A DNA stretch of 64,000 nucleotides from Ochotona curzoniae. Lineage: Eukaryota; Chordata; Mammalia; Lagomorpha; Ochotonidae. A program made the translations under genes and the position numbers. The stretch is taken from contig NW_024466004.1 of NCBI RefSeq assembly GCF_017591425.1, positions 36,334,501-36,398,500 on the forward strand, in the 5' to 3' direction. Below, piece by piece: positions 11,213 to 23,420 of the stretch (positions are counted from its first letter, which is position 1; the number at the start of each line of letters is the position of its first letter). The notes below the pieces were generated by a model. It saw only the letters and a program-made list of their open reading frames with translations, was not told the DNA's origin and did not search any database.

Positions 11213-13129
11213 GATTGTGCTAGGTAAGCTGCCCAAAGCCTCAACACCAAAAATAATTTCTAATTTCCTCCAAATAGGTCTTTAGGAAACAAATTAAATA
11301 TGTTGACATTTTTGCTCTTTCACAAATCAAAGGAATCCAAAGTTTTAAGTTAAGCTTATACCCTTTCCTCATTACTCATCTAAAATCCTCAAGTTATTAA
11401 CAGTCACAGTCATGTTGGTGAATAATATCACTAAATACATAATGAATAAAATTATTTTTGGTGAAAATTGAAACTATGTAGCCACTTATAAAATTGTGCT
11501 TTTGCTTATAACCGTTCTTAAGCACTACAAGCAGCTTTTTAAAAGCAATGCTACCCAGTCACATCCACCCAAAACAAACAAAAGAAAAAAATGGGTTCTC
11601 AGATATCCATTCACAAAACACTGGTAAAGGAGTCCTCTAATATTAATACCTAGTCATCTAACAGTCAATAACAATATGGGCCAAGAAAATCATATATAAG
11701 CTTTAAATATACAACCAAAAATTAGGAATATAATTATTTAAAAATACAAATATTTTTGTAATTTATTTGCTTGTTAGCTATTCTAACTTTTCATATAAAC
11801 CTATAATTTTTCCCAAGTTAAATTTTTGTCATGTCAAAAGAGTGTAAGAGTTGAGAGACTGTGAGGAAAAACCTGATGACCCTGTATGTCTGGAGTTAGA
11901 GCTATGACAGCCTCAAAGAACTATGGACTGAAGGGGGAAAAAAACAAAACCCACCCAACAAAATCCCATCTCAGAGAGTTATACGACAGAGATAAATGTA
12001 CAAGGGGGGAATGCCTAAAAGTATCATTTAGAAATAGAATCTCAAATATATTAAGACACAAAAATGGCATAGGCAAAGGCCCACAAGCAGTGCAGAGTAC
12101 AGTAAATCCAATTAATTTCAAAGTAATTTAAGGAATGAAGGAGTGTGTATATGTGTGAACTGTGAGTGTGTATGTATGTAAACAAAGGTTAGGAAAATAG
12201 ATTGTTTCTAAGTCTAGCATGCAGGTGGATTACAAGGAAAAATGTCTGATAAATATTACAGGCACCCTTCCACCATTGGACTGAACTCACAAGAAAATAA
12301 AAGCCAAGAAAGAAAGATGCTGCAGAAAATCCCATGGATAAATACCAGTGAAGAGAAGCCTGCCCTGAAGACATGTGTTAATATGAGCAACCTGTGGGCT
12401 AAGATTTTAACAGCCCTGTGTCAAACAAGAGGCAAGAACTTTGAAACTAAGAAAAATGATGAATGGAAATTGAACTTCTCCCCTCTTCCTTACACAACCA
12501 GAACCCTCAAAAGGTAACTCTTTAACAAAATAAGGGAAAAACGTAAAAGAGTAATTTCAGCAAAGAAACACAACATAAAAATATGTTACATTTATCCCAT
12601 GTTGTGGGTAGATGAAAGGAAAAAATAAAATAATCTCAGTGAAATCTCTCTGAGGCTCTGGGGCAGGCATTTGTAATCACAGCTTTCCCTCTTACCCAAG
12701 TTTGTGATGAAAATTTATAGTACACCTCAACATTCTAATATGTGAAACTTTTAGGGCCATATGTATGTCAGCATTCATAATTTTTCAGGTTCTACAGGGT
12801 ATTATGGATCACATACCATAAATTAGGTAAGGCCCCAGTACAGTGTAGGAAACTCACCATAACATGACAATTAACATATCTGCAACTCAACATATGCAAA
12901 TTGTTGGTAGGCAGTGTATAAACTATATATGATATCAACTGTTGCTACCACATGATTTATGAACTTTACTTCTATGAAATATGATATCAACTTCAAGCGC
13001 TCTCTCAGAATGGTACCATCTGTGAGACATATCAAATTCTTTCCAGAACACCACAGACTTCCCAGGATTCCGGCAGAGGAAAGTCTAGCCAAAAAATTTC
13101 AAAATCTAAAATTACAAAACACAAGAGGA
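11213..13129. other. Intronic sequence, nothing recognised
   Basis: Several open frames of 60-90 codons lie here on both strands, but none resembles a known protein or shows exon-like boundaries. I treat them as chance. Confidence 0.45.
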
Positions 13130-13600
13130 ACCATTAGGATTGACAGGTAAAAACAATGACAGAAACATAATTTCGTATCATGACTCTACGAGATATTCAA
13201 ACCTGGTTTTGCTTAGTTACCCAAAACGAAGGCAAATTTGAAAGTCTCTGAAATAGAATATATATAAATGTATAAAATATGTCAGATAAAGAGAGAATTT
13301 AATAGACTGAAAAATATCTGAAAATCAAAGCATGCTGGACAGAAAGGGTTCCAAAAACTATGAAAGGTCTGTTTAGAGACATGAAGTATAATATATGTCT
13401 AATCATATTAGGCAACAATCACTGATAACTGAAAGAGATTTCCAGAACTAATGAGAGGTATAAATTCTCAGACTGAGGGAACTCAAGTTCCCAATAGGAT
13501 CAACAAAAGGAAAGCCACCTTTAGACACAGTTACGCAACAGAGGACAAGACAAAATTGAAAGGCCGCCATTGAATTAAATGGTTTACCAGAAGACAGGCA
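13130..13600 (+). mobile_element. L1/HAL1 ORF1 remnant
   Basis: Degraded plus-strand similarity to L1/HAL1 ORF1. The clearest part is 'gagatttccagaactaatga' through 'ggtataaattctcagactga' and 'caacaaaaggaaagccacct', which parallels the segment before the L1 ORF1 C-terminal domain. No frame remains open. Confidence 0.6.
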
Positions 13601-13851
13601 GATTACTGGATGGATTCTTAAGAACAAGATTAGAAAGTAAATGAATGAAACACAGTCTTCCATGAGAAACTAGTTGTCATTCTAGAACACTGACTATTAA
13701 CACCATAAATAAAAAATTTTTTAATTAAGATAAAAATTGAGGTTATTTGTAGAGAACCTCACTGAAGGAGCTTTAGGTTACAGTTTGTCAGGAGGGGTTA
13801 GGAGAAGGCCAAGTGACCTAAACATTTTGAATAAACAGAAATGGAAAAAAA

Positions 13852-13870
13852 AAGAGAGAGTGAGAGAGAG

Positions 13871-13904
<34 letters not shown>
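13852..13904 (+). repeat. (GA)n microsatellite
   Basis: Roughly 25 GA units with two interruptions (TG near 13861, CA near 13871). Confidence 0.95.
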
Positions 13905-13906
<2 letters not shown>

Positions 13907-14213
13907 TTAGATATAATGATGAAATGGTAAACAGAAAAACAGTTACAGGGTAGACATATATATACAAATGTTAAATTAAATAACAGTATCTCACTTTCAA
14001 GGTTAAGACCATAGCATATCTTTATGTTCTCAGCATACACATCACCTAGCAAAGTATTTTGTCAACTACAACAAAAACATCTCAGTATAATAAACACACT
14101 GGTCAATGATAGCATGTAACCTACATGTGGATGATTAAAGCAATGCTTCTAAGCACCTTTGGGAAGAAAAATTACATATTGAGTTACTTTAGACCTAAGC
14201 ATATAAGATACTT

Positions 14214-14267
14214 AAGAGTCATCACCATGCTCGCTTCAGCAGCACATATACTAAAAGAGTCATCACC
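14214..14267. repeat. 13-bp direct repeat pair (TSD) around U6 fragment
   Basis: 'aagagtcatcacc' lies at 14214-14226 and, identical, at 14255-14267. The left copy begins just after TT ('actt|aagagtc'), which matches the TT/AA geometry of L1 endonuclease sites. Confidence 0.9.
14227..14256 (+). pseudogene. U6 snRNA 5'-end fragment, tailless retropseudogene
   Basis: Thirty bases, 'tgctcgcttcagcagcaca' followed by 'tatactaaaa', match the first 30 nt of U6 snRNA with two differences (first base A for G, and CG to CA in the loop). The copy ends at the AAAA of U6, whose last two A overlap the 13-bp TSD. The remaining ~77 nt of U6 and any added poly-A tail are absent, and there is no upstream PSE or TATA arrangement. 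This is a 3'-truncated processed fragment, not a U6 gene. Confidence 0.9.
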
Positions 14268-14504
14268 GAAAGAGTAGACATAATATGTGCACCTTCCAAA
14301 CTCTAGAAGGGGAAAGTAGAAGTTAAAGTAAAAGCATGGAGAAGAAGGAAAAAACCAAATAATTAAGGGATTAATGGTGGGTGAGTGTGTTACAATGACA
14401 CAATTGACAGTAATGACACCAATAGTACCAGGAGTGGCAACTGTACCAGTAATGGTTAGCTGGAGTAGTGGTAAGTAAAAACTGATCCTTTGTTGCATCT
14501 TCAT

Positions 14505-14620
14505 TGTGTCAAGCTATGGGTTCAATATTTTATACGTATTATCTCACTTATTCTTCAACCAAAAGTGAAGTAAGTGTTATTATCAACCTTCATTTTACAG
14601 ATCACCCAGGATCAATTATT
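14505..14620 (-). mobile_element. MIR, antisense
   Basis: 'atacgtattatctcactta', 'aagtgttattatcaacct' and 'tcattttacagatcaccca' match the antisense MIR 3' region ('catgtattatctcatttaatcc...attttacagatgag'). Ancient copy. Confidence 0.65.
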
Positions 14621-15004
14621 TTAAAATAATCGATAAAACAAGAGTCGATAAATGAGGGGTAACTCTCAGTTTAGGAATTTGAGCAATTGAGTGGACAATT
14701 CCTAGAACCCAATAACAATTCTAATATTCCATGCATGAATTAAGCCAGTAACAGACACAAGATCTCCAAAGAGGGGCTGAGTTGTGTCTGTCTCATTTGG
14801 ATTGGCGCGTCACCAGGCTTTCTAGAAACTGGTAGTGGAAGATAAACAAAAATAAAGAATAATAGGTTAGTTATTAGAAAGAGGTCACAGAGTCCCAGCA
14901 AGGATGTATAGGGGTGGACTTTGTTTTGGAAGAAAAATATTTATAAGAGAGATGGAAGAGAAGATAAGATAATGGCTCACATGGAAAGGAGGAGAGTCTA
15001 CATT

Positions 15005-15160
15005 TAAAATGAAGGTTCTGGGCAAGTACTTGGCCTACAAATAAGCAGCCAGTTGAAACCCCTATCACAGCAGCTGGGTCAGGCTATGGCTCCAGATTCC
15101 AGCTGCCTGCCAAGGCAGACCCTGGGAGGTGTCTAGCAGGTGATGACTCCAGTATAAAAA
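15005..15160 (+). mobile_element. Old lagomorph C-SINE fragment, earlier subfamily
   Basis: 'agcagccagttgaaacccc', 'gctccagattccagctgcct' and 'gcagaccctgggaggtgtc' belong to an older C-SINE type than the dominant copies in the window. Both ends are truncated. Confidence 0.7.
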
Positions 15161-17007
15161 TAAAAGCACTAACTTTTGGAGGATATAATCAAATGATTAG
15201 CTCAAATGCTAAAACCACACACACTGGGCAAAGGTCTCTCCCTAAATGGCCAGGAATAGCAAAATATAAAATCCTTTAGAGGATATGAGATCCTTAACAG
15301 AAACATATACTGGAGAAGTCTAATATTTCTAAGGTACAAGGAGGATCCTCAAATCAGAACTACAGATGGGAGAACAGGACATTAGCCTTGGGATTCAATA
15401 GCTTAGACCCTCATGCTCATGCTTTCATCTGCTGGCCAAGAAAGAGTTCATCAACCTGCACTGGGAAATATCACTCAACTTCTCTCCCCTCTATGAGAAA
15501 GTAAACAAAACAGGGCAATTCCCACATTACCAAATGTCTAAGAAAACAGACATAGCCAACCTTCACCTTTACAAGCAAATACCTTTCTCTAAAACAAGAG
15601 GGCTGTTCAGAAAAGGAAATTGATGAATAAATTTTTCAGTGTTAAACACGTGCTTGTGATTTAAATTCACAGTTGCTCTATTTGAAGATTCTGTGAGGAA
15701 ATGCTGGCTCAGGAACTGAGTCACCTAAAATGGAACCCTCTAAGAAAAGTGCCCTTGGCTCTCAGGGAACGGGGTCCTTTGTGACCAAGTTATTGAAACC
15801 AGGAGAAGCTCTGAGGAACAACACATCTCAGCATCAATCAATTAATTGATTTGGAGAGAAGATGTAAAATAGTAAAAGGATATTTATTTACAAAAAGCTA
15901 AGACAGATCCATGGCAACCAAACGTACAGATTAAATTACAATTAAGTCTTCAGCAACCACTAATTTAACATTAATACTTAAGTGACAATGTATCAAAATC
16001 TAAATGTTTTCTAACATACGAACTACATTGCTTCTATTATTCCTTAAACATGTGCTTCTAAATCACTGAAGCAGCTTTTAATAAATCAGTTTGAGTTGCC
16101 AGTTTCACACAAGTTCTAAGAATCTGCCAACCACACTGATCACTGAATGGAGAAAGACCTAAAGTGACCCCAACATATTTAACACTATACAATTAAAAAA
16201 GACTCCTAAATGAACCAGAAGGAAAAAAAATGGTCACTACACTAGCTGATATATAGCCTGCTTAACTATTTTTAAGTCATTTCTAAAATGTGTATTCTTT
16301 CTCACTACCCAAGACCTTCTGCCACGCTCTGATCTCTCCTGCTCGCAAAAACCCCTCAATGTCACAAGCTTTCTTTTTGCTCCTCATGGGATACAGAAAA
16401 TCACCCACAGGTGAGACTTCTTACAGATTCAAGGCATAAATGACAATCAGAGTCAAAGCTTTTCATATGTGTATTCCCCCCACATCTTTCCTTGACTAAA
16501 ATATTAGAGTCTGTTGTAAGCCATCTCCACCACTGGGCTGGATCTTCCAGTGAAATAAAAAAGGAACACAGAGTGCATCCAAAAAGACAAATGAGGGCAA
16601 ATGGATTCAAAACAAAATACATTTACAGAAATGTAGTGCTCATAGTAAAAGAATCCTAAGGTTTAGTAAAACATTATCAATTGTTCCATGTACTATAGTC
16701 AATATGTTCTATTTATTTTTAGGTTTTCCAGTACAGAATAGATATCTATAAATGGTATCTAATGAATTTATATAAAAACTGGATTTCTATAAGCCAAAAT
16801 GTTTCATATGTACTAAATAACTTTATATAAATCAAATTGACTTTGAAATTTAAATTTTCATTCTATTTTTACTCACAAAACTTTTTTTATTAATAAAGTA
16901 AGACAGCACAAATTTTATAATGCTTTTCAATATATTCTTTTGGTCAAAACCAAATTCATATTTCATACTATCTTGGTCAGACATTCTAGTAAGAAATGGA
17001 GTCTTTG
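15161..17007. other. Intronic sequence, nothing recognised
   Basis: No exon, RNA gene or repeat family I can support. A 73-codon minus-strand frame (16401-16622) has no recognisable domain or splice context. Confidence 0.45.
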
Positions 17008-17351
17008 GAGCTGGTGCTGTTACTCAATAGGCTAATCTTAAACCTGCTTGTGCCAGCATTCCATATGGACAATAGACAATCGTTCATGTCCTGCTGCTCC
17101 ACTTTCCAATCAAGTTTCTTGCTTACAGCTTGGGAAAGCAACAAAGCATAGCCCAAATTCTTGGGACCCTGTATCCATTTGGAAGACCCAGGAAAGGGCT
17201 CTGGGCTCCTGGCTTCAGTTTGGCTCAGTTCCAGCTATTGCAGCAATTTGGAGAGAGAACCAGTGGATGAGAAGATCTTTTGCCCACCCTCCTCATCCCC
17301 TCCCCTAACCCCCATATATCTAGCCTTTATAAATCTGCCTTTCCAAAACAA
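17008..17351 (+). mobile_element. C-SINE, older; left arm of inverted pair
   Basis: Diverged full-length copy from 'gagctggtgctgttactcaa' through 'cactttccaatcaagtttct', 'cccaggaaagggctctgggc' and 'gagagaaccagtggatgaga' to 'aaatctgcctttccaaaaca'. Its A-rich end was the target of the antisense copy that follows. Confidence 0.85.
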
Positions 17352-17661
17352 TTTTTTTTTAAAGATCTATTTTTATTGAAAAGTCAGATTTTACAGAGAG
17401 AAGGAGAGACAAAGATTTTCTGTCTGCTGGTTCACTTCCCAGGTAGTCACAGCAGCCAGAGTCGAAACAATCCGAAGCCAGGAGCCAGAAGATTCTATCA
17501 GATCTCCCATGTGGGTGCAGAGTGCGAAGGCACTGGGCCATGCTCAACTACTTTTGCAGACCCCAAGCAGGGAGCCGGATAAGAACTGGAGTAGCCGGAA
17601 CATGAACCAGCACCTAAATGGGATCCTGGAGAATTTGGCTATTTGGTCACCATGCTCAGCA
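17352..17661 (-). mobile_element. C-SINE, antisense; right arm of inverted pair
   Basis: Starts with a T-rich tail and 'aaagatctatttttattgaa', then antisense boxes to a head ending near 17660. The octamer 'caaaacaa' occurs at 17344-17351 and 17662-17669, a short TSD showing insertion into the A-rich tail of the preceding SINE. The result is a tail-to-tail inverted repeat of about 300 bp arms with almost no spacer. Confidence 0.87.
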
Positions 17662-17669
17662 CAAAACAA

Positions 17670-18429
17670 AAAAATTTTTTTAAAGAAACCCAGCCTTTAG
17701 TTTTCTTAACTTGGGAGGACAGAAATCATTAGTAAAATTTTGGCTCTCAAATACAAGATTCAACATTTGAAGTGGTTGCTTTTTACGTGAAATATACAAG
17801 ATATCAGAAACCTTCAAGAAGTTTTAATATTGGATGAAATCTATTTTGTTTGATATTCACAAAGGATGTTCCTTAGGTTAGATTCGATATTAATTGAATG
17901 CTGAATTGAATTTTGATTATCTTGAAAAGGATATTTAGCAATGTAGCTTAAACAGAAACTGCATCAGCTCTACTAACATGAAACTTGCACTAGCACCGCA
18001 AAGCTTTCAGCATTTCCTTCTACTGGTGCTGCTCTGGTGCAGCACTCTGTTTTTGCTTAAGCTTGACACAATATTGACTAAGTGATTGGTACCCACTCCC
18101 TGTGTTTTTTTTTTTTTCTTTATTATTTGACTTGGCTATCCTTTAGGCTATGACCTAAAGAACAGAAAGGGAAACATATTAAACATTGTCATCAAAAAGG
18201 TGATAACTTGTTGTGTCCTCAATGTTTTACAGGCCATCAAATAGGTAAAACAAGTTACATGGGGAAAGAACTGAAGGTAAATACAGAGGCACACAGAAAA
18301 AGTAAAGTCAAGTTACCATTGGTTAGGTGCTTAACTTTCATCAGCAAAAGCAGACATTATGATAGTAAGCTAGGATAATAAAATTTTTACAATCCAAAAA
18401 GAGCACAAAACATATAATCCTTAGTTAGA
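17670..18429. other. Intronic sequence, nothing recognised
   Basis: No supported gene or repeat; a poly-T run lies at about 18103-18118. Confidence 0.45.
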
Positions 18430-18645
18430 TCCTGACACCAACAGCCTGGAACTCCATCTGGGTCTTCCAATATAGATGACAGGGGTCTAAGCAATTGCAC
18501 TGCTTTCTATTGCTGCTTTCTCAGGCACATACGCAGGGAGCTGGAATAGAAATGGAGCAGCTGGAACACTTACAGGTGCCGCACAGGATGCCAGCATTGC
18601 AGGAGGTATCTTAACATGCTGCACCATACACTAACCCCTAAACTA
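18430..18645 (-). mobile_element. C-SINE, old, antisense fragment
   Basis: 'gaactccatctgggtcttcc', 'gcagggagctggaatagaaa' and 'ccagcattgcaggaggtatc' give a diverged antisense copy. The tail half is missing. Confidence 0.75.
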
Positions 18646-18736
18646 ACACTTCAAATATCAAGCAGACCTTTCATAAAAATTCGGCGTCCAATTAGCCTAG
18701 TAGGTTTTTGAAAGATCACAGAATCATAAGCTCTAT

Positions 18737-19062
18737 TGTTTTCTTTTTTCTTTTTAGTTGCAAAGTCAGATTTACAGAGAGAAGGAGAGACAGGGAGAAA
18801 GATCTCCATCCGCTGGTTCACTCTCCAAGTGGCCTCAACAGCCAGAGCTGAACCAATCCAAAATCAGTAGTTAGGATCTTCTTTTAGATCTCCCACTTGG
18901 GTACAGGGTCCCAAAGCTTTCAGTCATCTCCTACTGCTTTCCCAGGCCACAAGCAGGGAGCTGAAAGGGAAGTGGAGCAGTCAGGATATGAATCAGCTCC
19001 CGCATGGGATCCTGGCATGTGCAAAACAAGGACTTTAGTCACTAGGCTACTACGACAGCCCC
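18737..19062 (-). mobile_element. C-SINE, antisense, full length
   Basis: Antisense tail 'ttttctttttagttgcaaag', then 'gtcagatttacagagagaag', 'ccgctggttcactctccaag', 'aggccacaagcagggagctg' and a head ending 'ctactacgacagcccc'. Moderately diverged. Confidence 0.92.
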
Positions 19063-19145
19063 AATTCTATTCTTACAACATTCTAATCCAAACAAATGTT
19101 ACATATAAACTAATAGTAAATTAAACTTTCGATAATATTTCAAGA

Positions 19146-19432
19146 GGCAGGGCTGGTGCTTTGGAGCAGTGGGCTTAGCAATATCAGCATCCCGTGCGAG
19201 CTCAGGCTGGAGTTCCAGGTACTCCATTTCCAATCCAGCTCCCTGCTAATGCACCTTGGAAAACAAGAGAATTTGGTGGCTGCCACCCATGTGAGAAACC
19301 TAGATGGAACCCCAGCTTCCTGGCTTCAGCTTGGCCAGCCCTTGCAGATACAGTCATTTAAAGAGTGAACTAGTAGACTGAAGATCTCTTTCTCTTTGCC
19401 TTTGAAATGAATAAATAAATAATTATTTAAAG
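19146..19432 (+). mobile_element. C-SINE, old, plus strand
   Basis: 'gcagggctggtgctttggag', 'tccatttccaatccagctcc', 'agcttcctggcttcagcttg' and 'gaagatctctttctctttgc' lead to an 'aaatgaataaataaat' tail. Confidence 0.83.
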
Positions 19433-22012
19433 TTTCAAATGTCAGTCTCTATATTTATGTTGTTTTCCTTCTAAACAGTATTTAATATCTCCAAAACTAA
19501 AATTCTGACTACTTAAGAATCCTTCCATGCCTTTTAAGTTTAATATTGTGACTGCATGTTTGAATAACAAGTATAATTTACTTTTATAATTGATGTGTTA
19601 CTGAACATCTGTGAATCAATTACTGAGGGAGTCTGCCATTTTTAAAAGAACTTAAAGAGGAATTGTGAGTAAAAATGTATTTGTAAAATGTGTGTAGATA
19701 TATAATAATTTAAATATTCAGGTTTTCCATGTCACCTTTTCTTAGAATAAAACATATCAGTAGTGTGGTATATCTTTTTCCAAAATCCACAGAAAGGTTG
19801 ATTTTAGGTAAAATAATTTATTTTATAATGTATCAAAAAAGGTACACATTTAAAGAAAAAAAGTTAACCAATATTCCTTAGTGTTTGGAATTTTTGCTCA
19901 TTATTTAGTGACAGAACTATGATTTTTTTATGCAGATCACTGAAATTGCAATGTGGATGGGTTGTGATGTTATCTCACGCAAAGCAGCAAAAGTGTTCTA
20001 AAATTAGACTGTTTAAACAAACATACGTCTTACTCTACTCCCACTCCACACTCCTTCAGAATGCAAATACAAAGATACTTCAACAAATTTGTGAAAAAGT
20101 AGAATGAAAAGCTAATGGACATTTCCATGGACTTTTTGAAGTGCCTTCATTACTAAATGGACTACAAACAATAGTTTGTACAGAAGTTAAAAGCCATGAA
20201 AGACAACCATGGTCCTTGAACCAGTTAAGTGATTACAGATTAGTACAATAAAGCTCATTGCCTAGCTCACAGTAACTGCTCAATTAATCTTTAAATCATG
20301 ACTATGATTTAACAATCATATTAACAACTCAATATCAGCTCCTATTTCATCTGCTTCTTCTAACACGGACTTTTCTTTCTAAAATGCACATCCTAAAAAT
20401 CACCTCATTCTCTGGAATGTGCTAGACATACTAGAAACCTCCCATATGAGAATGTTAAGGCTGGTCCATGTGAAAGGTACAGGTGGCCCAATGTTCAATC
20501 ATGGAAGACATTCCTTGTCTGAATGATGTCTCAAGGAAATGCTCTGGAATACAGTAATTCCCTGGTTATTTTTTTTTCATACAGATTGTTAGCATGCAGT
20601 AAATCCATTACTTGGGACTACATTCATTTAGCTATCATTTTCATGACAGATCATTAGCATGTAGTGAACTTACAGCCTATTTTTTTTTAATTACGAGACT
20701 TTTCCAGACTGGCATACATGTTTAAGACATGAGTCATCTTTTGAGAATTGGGAAAACTGATGGAAAGATGGTTAAATGATTCAGCAAGTTGCAGCAAAAT
20801 GAGCTGGTCATGAGTTTGTGACTTCCAACCTCTGGGAGGTATCTGGCCCTACTGGCCTCTCTTGGGCTGTGCTGCACATAGCATGAAACATTCCCTTGGA
20901 AAAAAGTAATGGTGTGTTCCCTAAAACAAGCTTCTAGAAATGAAATCCAATTCCATGGGACAACAGGTTCACAAGGCTGGAAATTCTTTCAACGTCAGGT
21001 TATCTTCATCCAGCCTCACTCATTCAATGACAGGGCTAGAGTCAGTCTAACACTAGTGCCATTTTCTGTATTACACAAGGAGACAGTAGGAGATGCCTGA
21101 GGCAAAGGCGAAGGAAGCAAGGTTACATTTGTGTCTCATGTCAATCCTGATCTTCACCAATCAATATCAAAACATCACCGAAGATCCTAAGCAGGTGCAA
21201 AACACCGAAGAGCAAATAAAGGATACACTCTGACTGTCACCTTTACAAAGCAGGTGAAAAACCATTCTATCTCATTTAGCCTTCAATATGAAAGACAGAC
21301 CATATTTAAGAAAGTCATAAATGGAATCAAATAATGAATCTGACAAAAAAAACCCGTACGAATTAAATGTTTTCATCTAAGATTAGATTATCTCAAAAGC
21401 TGGACAGGCCCATCCATTTTGTGACCATGCACTGTCTTTCCATCCAGTGATTTCTGAGAACAGCACAAAGAAGTGTGCCATGGCAGAGAATGAGTTCGCC
21501 ACTGTGAAGGGCCAGCTCCTCACCCACAGGCTTGTATTCAACTCTTTGGTGCGGTGACCTCTGACACCTGGCACCAAATGTATTTAGGTAACAAGGAGGG
21601 CAACAAACTTGACCTTCCGAGCAGGGTGATAAGCTTGACCTTTGGGGAATGTGCTTTGTTTTCTTTTCACGATGCGACCGACCCCTCCCGGCCCTATCTT
21701 CCTCTCCGCTGTAGGGGAGGGGGGTAGAAGAGAATATCCCCCCCCCCAAAAGACAAAGAACCTAACCCAGAAGGTAGAATCTGTCCAACCAGAATATTCC
21801 TTCGTTCACCAAAACTCTTAAGAGGCCAGTAACAGGGGGAAAAATGCTCAGAAGACAACGGTTCAGGATTGACTCAAGGCAGCTGGAATCTCCAGGGATG
21901 GAGATTCTGAGCTCAGGCTGCAGCGTGCTCAGTCAGCCAAGCCCTGGCCACGCTGCCGGCAGCCGGGAGCCTCTGCCATATCCATGTCCCACTTATATAA
22001 AGAGATGCTTAC
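19433..22012. other. SNAP91 first coding intron, 5' part
   Basis: Intron immediately downstream (on the minus strand) of the first coding exon. Mostly unrecognised. About 20230-20310 carries a weak MIR-like 3' end ('tgcctagctcacagtaactg', then 'ctcaattaatctt'). GC content and CpG rise from about 21650 toward the island. No second coding exon is visible. Confidence 0.55.
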
Positions 22013-22142
22013 AGTCCAGGTGCTTTTTCTTGGGGCCCATCACTTCATGAGTGGTGGCTTTGCAGACCGCTCTCGCTACTGCAGAGCCAGTCACGCTGTA
22101 CTGAGCCGCGGCGATCCGATCCGTGAGCGTTTGGCCCGACAT
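22013..22142 (-). CDS. SNAP91: SNAP91 (AP180) first coding exon
   Basis: From the ATG at 22142-22140 the minus strand encodes [20 protein letters not shown] and continues for 43 codons to HLD, then one base before a GTAAGC donor (phase 1). This is the N-terminus of AP180/SNAP91, the neuronal clathrin assembly protein that binds membrane PtdIns(4,5)P2 and clathrin/AP-2 at presynaptic endocytic sites. The ANTH-domain lipid signature is complete: K28-A29-T30, six residues, then P37-K38-K39-K40-H41. I prefer SNAP91 to its paralogue PICALM because QTL, IAAAQYS and VARAV match AP180 rather than CALM. The ATG has A at -3. The exon carries 31 nt of 5' UTR (to 22173). Only this exon is in the window; the remaining ~850 residues lie beyond the left end. 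Confidence 0.95.
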
Positions 22143-22173
22143 CTTCTCCCGCTGGATCTATCCGCCTCCTCTT
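22143..22173 (-). other. SNAP91: SNAP91 5' UTR part of exon, with splice acceptor
   Basis: On the minus strand 'ccttttttccctgcag' ends at 22174 and is followed by 'aagaggaggcgg'. A strong pyrimidine tract plus CAG makes a clear 3' splice site 31 nt before the ATG, so the message has at least one upstream non-coding exon. Confidence 0.85.
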
Positions 22174-23035
22174 CTGCAGGGAAAAAAGGAGATGGTCCGG
22201 CTTTAACCCGAGTCCCTACCCTTAGAGAGCCCAGGCCCTGTGTGCTGCGGCCGCATGGCGGCTCTCTCCTCCGCTGTCCCTGCCCTGGGACCAGCAATAC
22301 GCCAGGTTCTGCTCCTGTGTGCGGTCCACAGGGTCCTGGCCGGGAGCAGATGGGTCACAGAACCCCAGCGTGGGCTGCAGTGCCAGCATCGTGACATCGT
22401 CCGCATCCCTCCCCCACACGGTCCCCTCTCCGCCCGTGTGTCCCGCCTCACCCCTGCCCATCAGGACTTTCCCCGCAACCTGATCCCCGGGTGCTGCACA
22501 GGCTGAGTGAACGTCCGACTTAGTCCCAGGGCAATGCCCATCTCCCTCTTCCCCGCCCCTGCGGTGTTGCCTCCTAGCAGTCTGCAGGCTTCCGCAAAAG
22601 GTGTGGATACCCGAGCCCTGACCACCTCCCTCCTCTTCCTGGGGCCGCTGCAGCAACGGGCCTGTCCTCCTTCGGTTGCGGGGGGGATTATCCCCAGCGT
22701 TGCGCCATGTTCTGCCCTGCCCTTCCCTCGCTTCCTCGCCCGTGCCATCAGAACCCCTCCGCGGCCCTCCGTCTGAGCCTCCTTCCCTCAGGTCCCGCCG
22801 GAGGGGTCTCCCCAGGGCTCTGCGGAGGTGCGGGAGCCTCAGTGCGCCTCACGCAGCCATCCCGGCTTGGGAGCGGAGCCGGGCGGACTCCCAGCCCAGC
22901 CCCCGCCCGCCCCCGGGGCGCGCCGCGGAGCTGTCACCCGGCCACTGCCCTTCTCTGCGCCCTAGGATTATCCTCCCGGATCCCCGCGAGGCCCTGGCGC
23001 GGGGAGGGTGCCGAGCGCCGGCCGCGGGTACTCAC

Positions 23036-23420
23036 CCCGCCCCTGGAGCGGCGCCGCCCGCCGCAGGATGAGGGGAGCCGGGGCCGCTGAGGGAAGAAGC
23101 CGCGGCGGGTGGGTGTGTGCGGCCGCTCGCCGACCCGGGGCCCCGAGGCTCGCGGTGCCTCCGCCCTGGCCGAGCCCCTGCCCTCAGTTCCGTGGTCCCG
23201 GCGCCCGCCGCCCGTGGCCCCAAGGAGCCGGTACCCGCCCGCCGCTGCCGCCTCCTCCGCCAGCGCCGCCGCGTCTCCCCAGCGCTCCGCGCTGCGTCCC
23301 CATCCCCGCCCCCACCTCGGCGGTGGCTGCTCCGACGAGTCAGGTGACGGCGGCGGACAAACCCGGCGAGCCGGCTGCCGAGCGCCTCGCCGCCCCCTCC
23401 CACTACTCACACACACACCG
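23036..23420 (-). other. SNAP91: Candidate SNAP91 non-coding exon 1
   Basis: A consensus donor, 'gcggg|gtgagtacc' on the minus strand (GTGAGT at 23035-23030), could join the acceptor at 22174 after an intron of about 860 bp. The upstream boundary is a guess: the transcription start must lie within the GC-rich stretch above, and the end given is only approximate. Confidence 0.5.

Noticed and set aside
20460..20490. 'ggctggtcc' start resembling a Y RNA
   Set aside because: Only nine bases match; the following bases do not fit any Y RNA and there are no direct repeats.
1..22012. Search for the second SNAP91 coding exon (continuing YLIQ...)
   Set aside because: I found no antisense match to the expected ANTH sequence on reading through; the first coding intron probably extends past the left edge.
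22240..22506. Plus-strand 88-codon frame starting at 'atggcggctctc'
   Set aside because: Good-looking start context but no family resemblance; it lies in the SNAP91 intron next to the coding exon and has no splice support.
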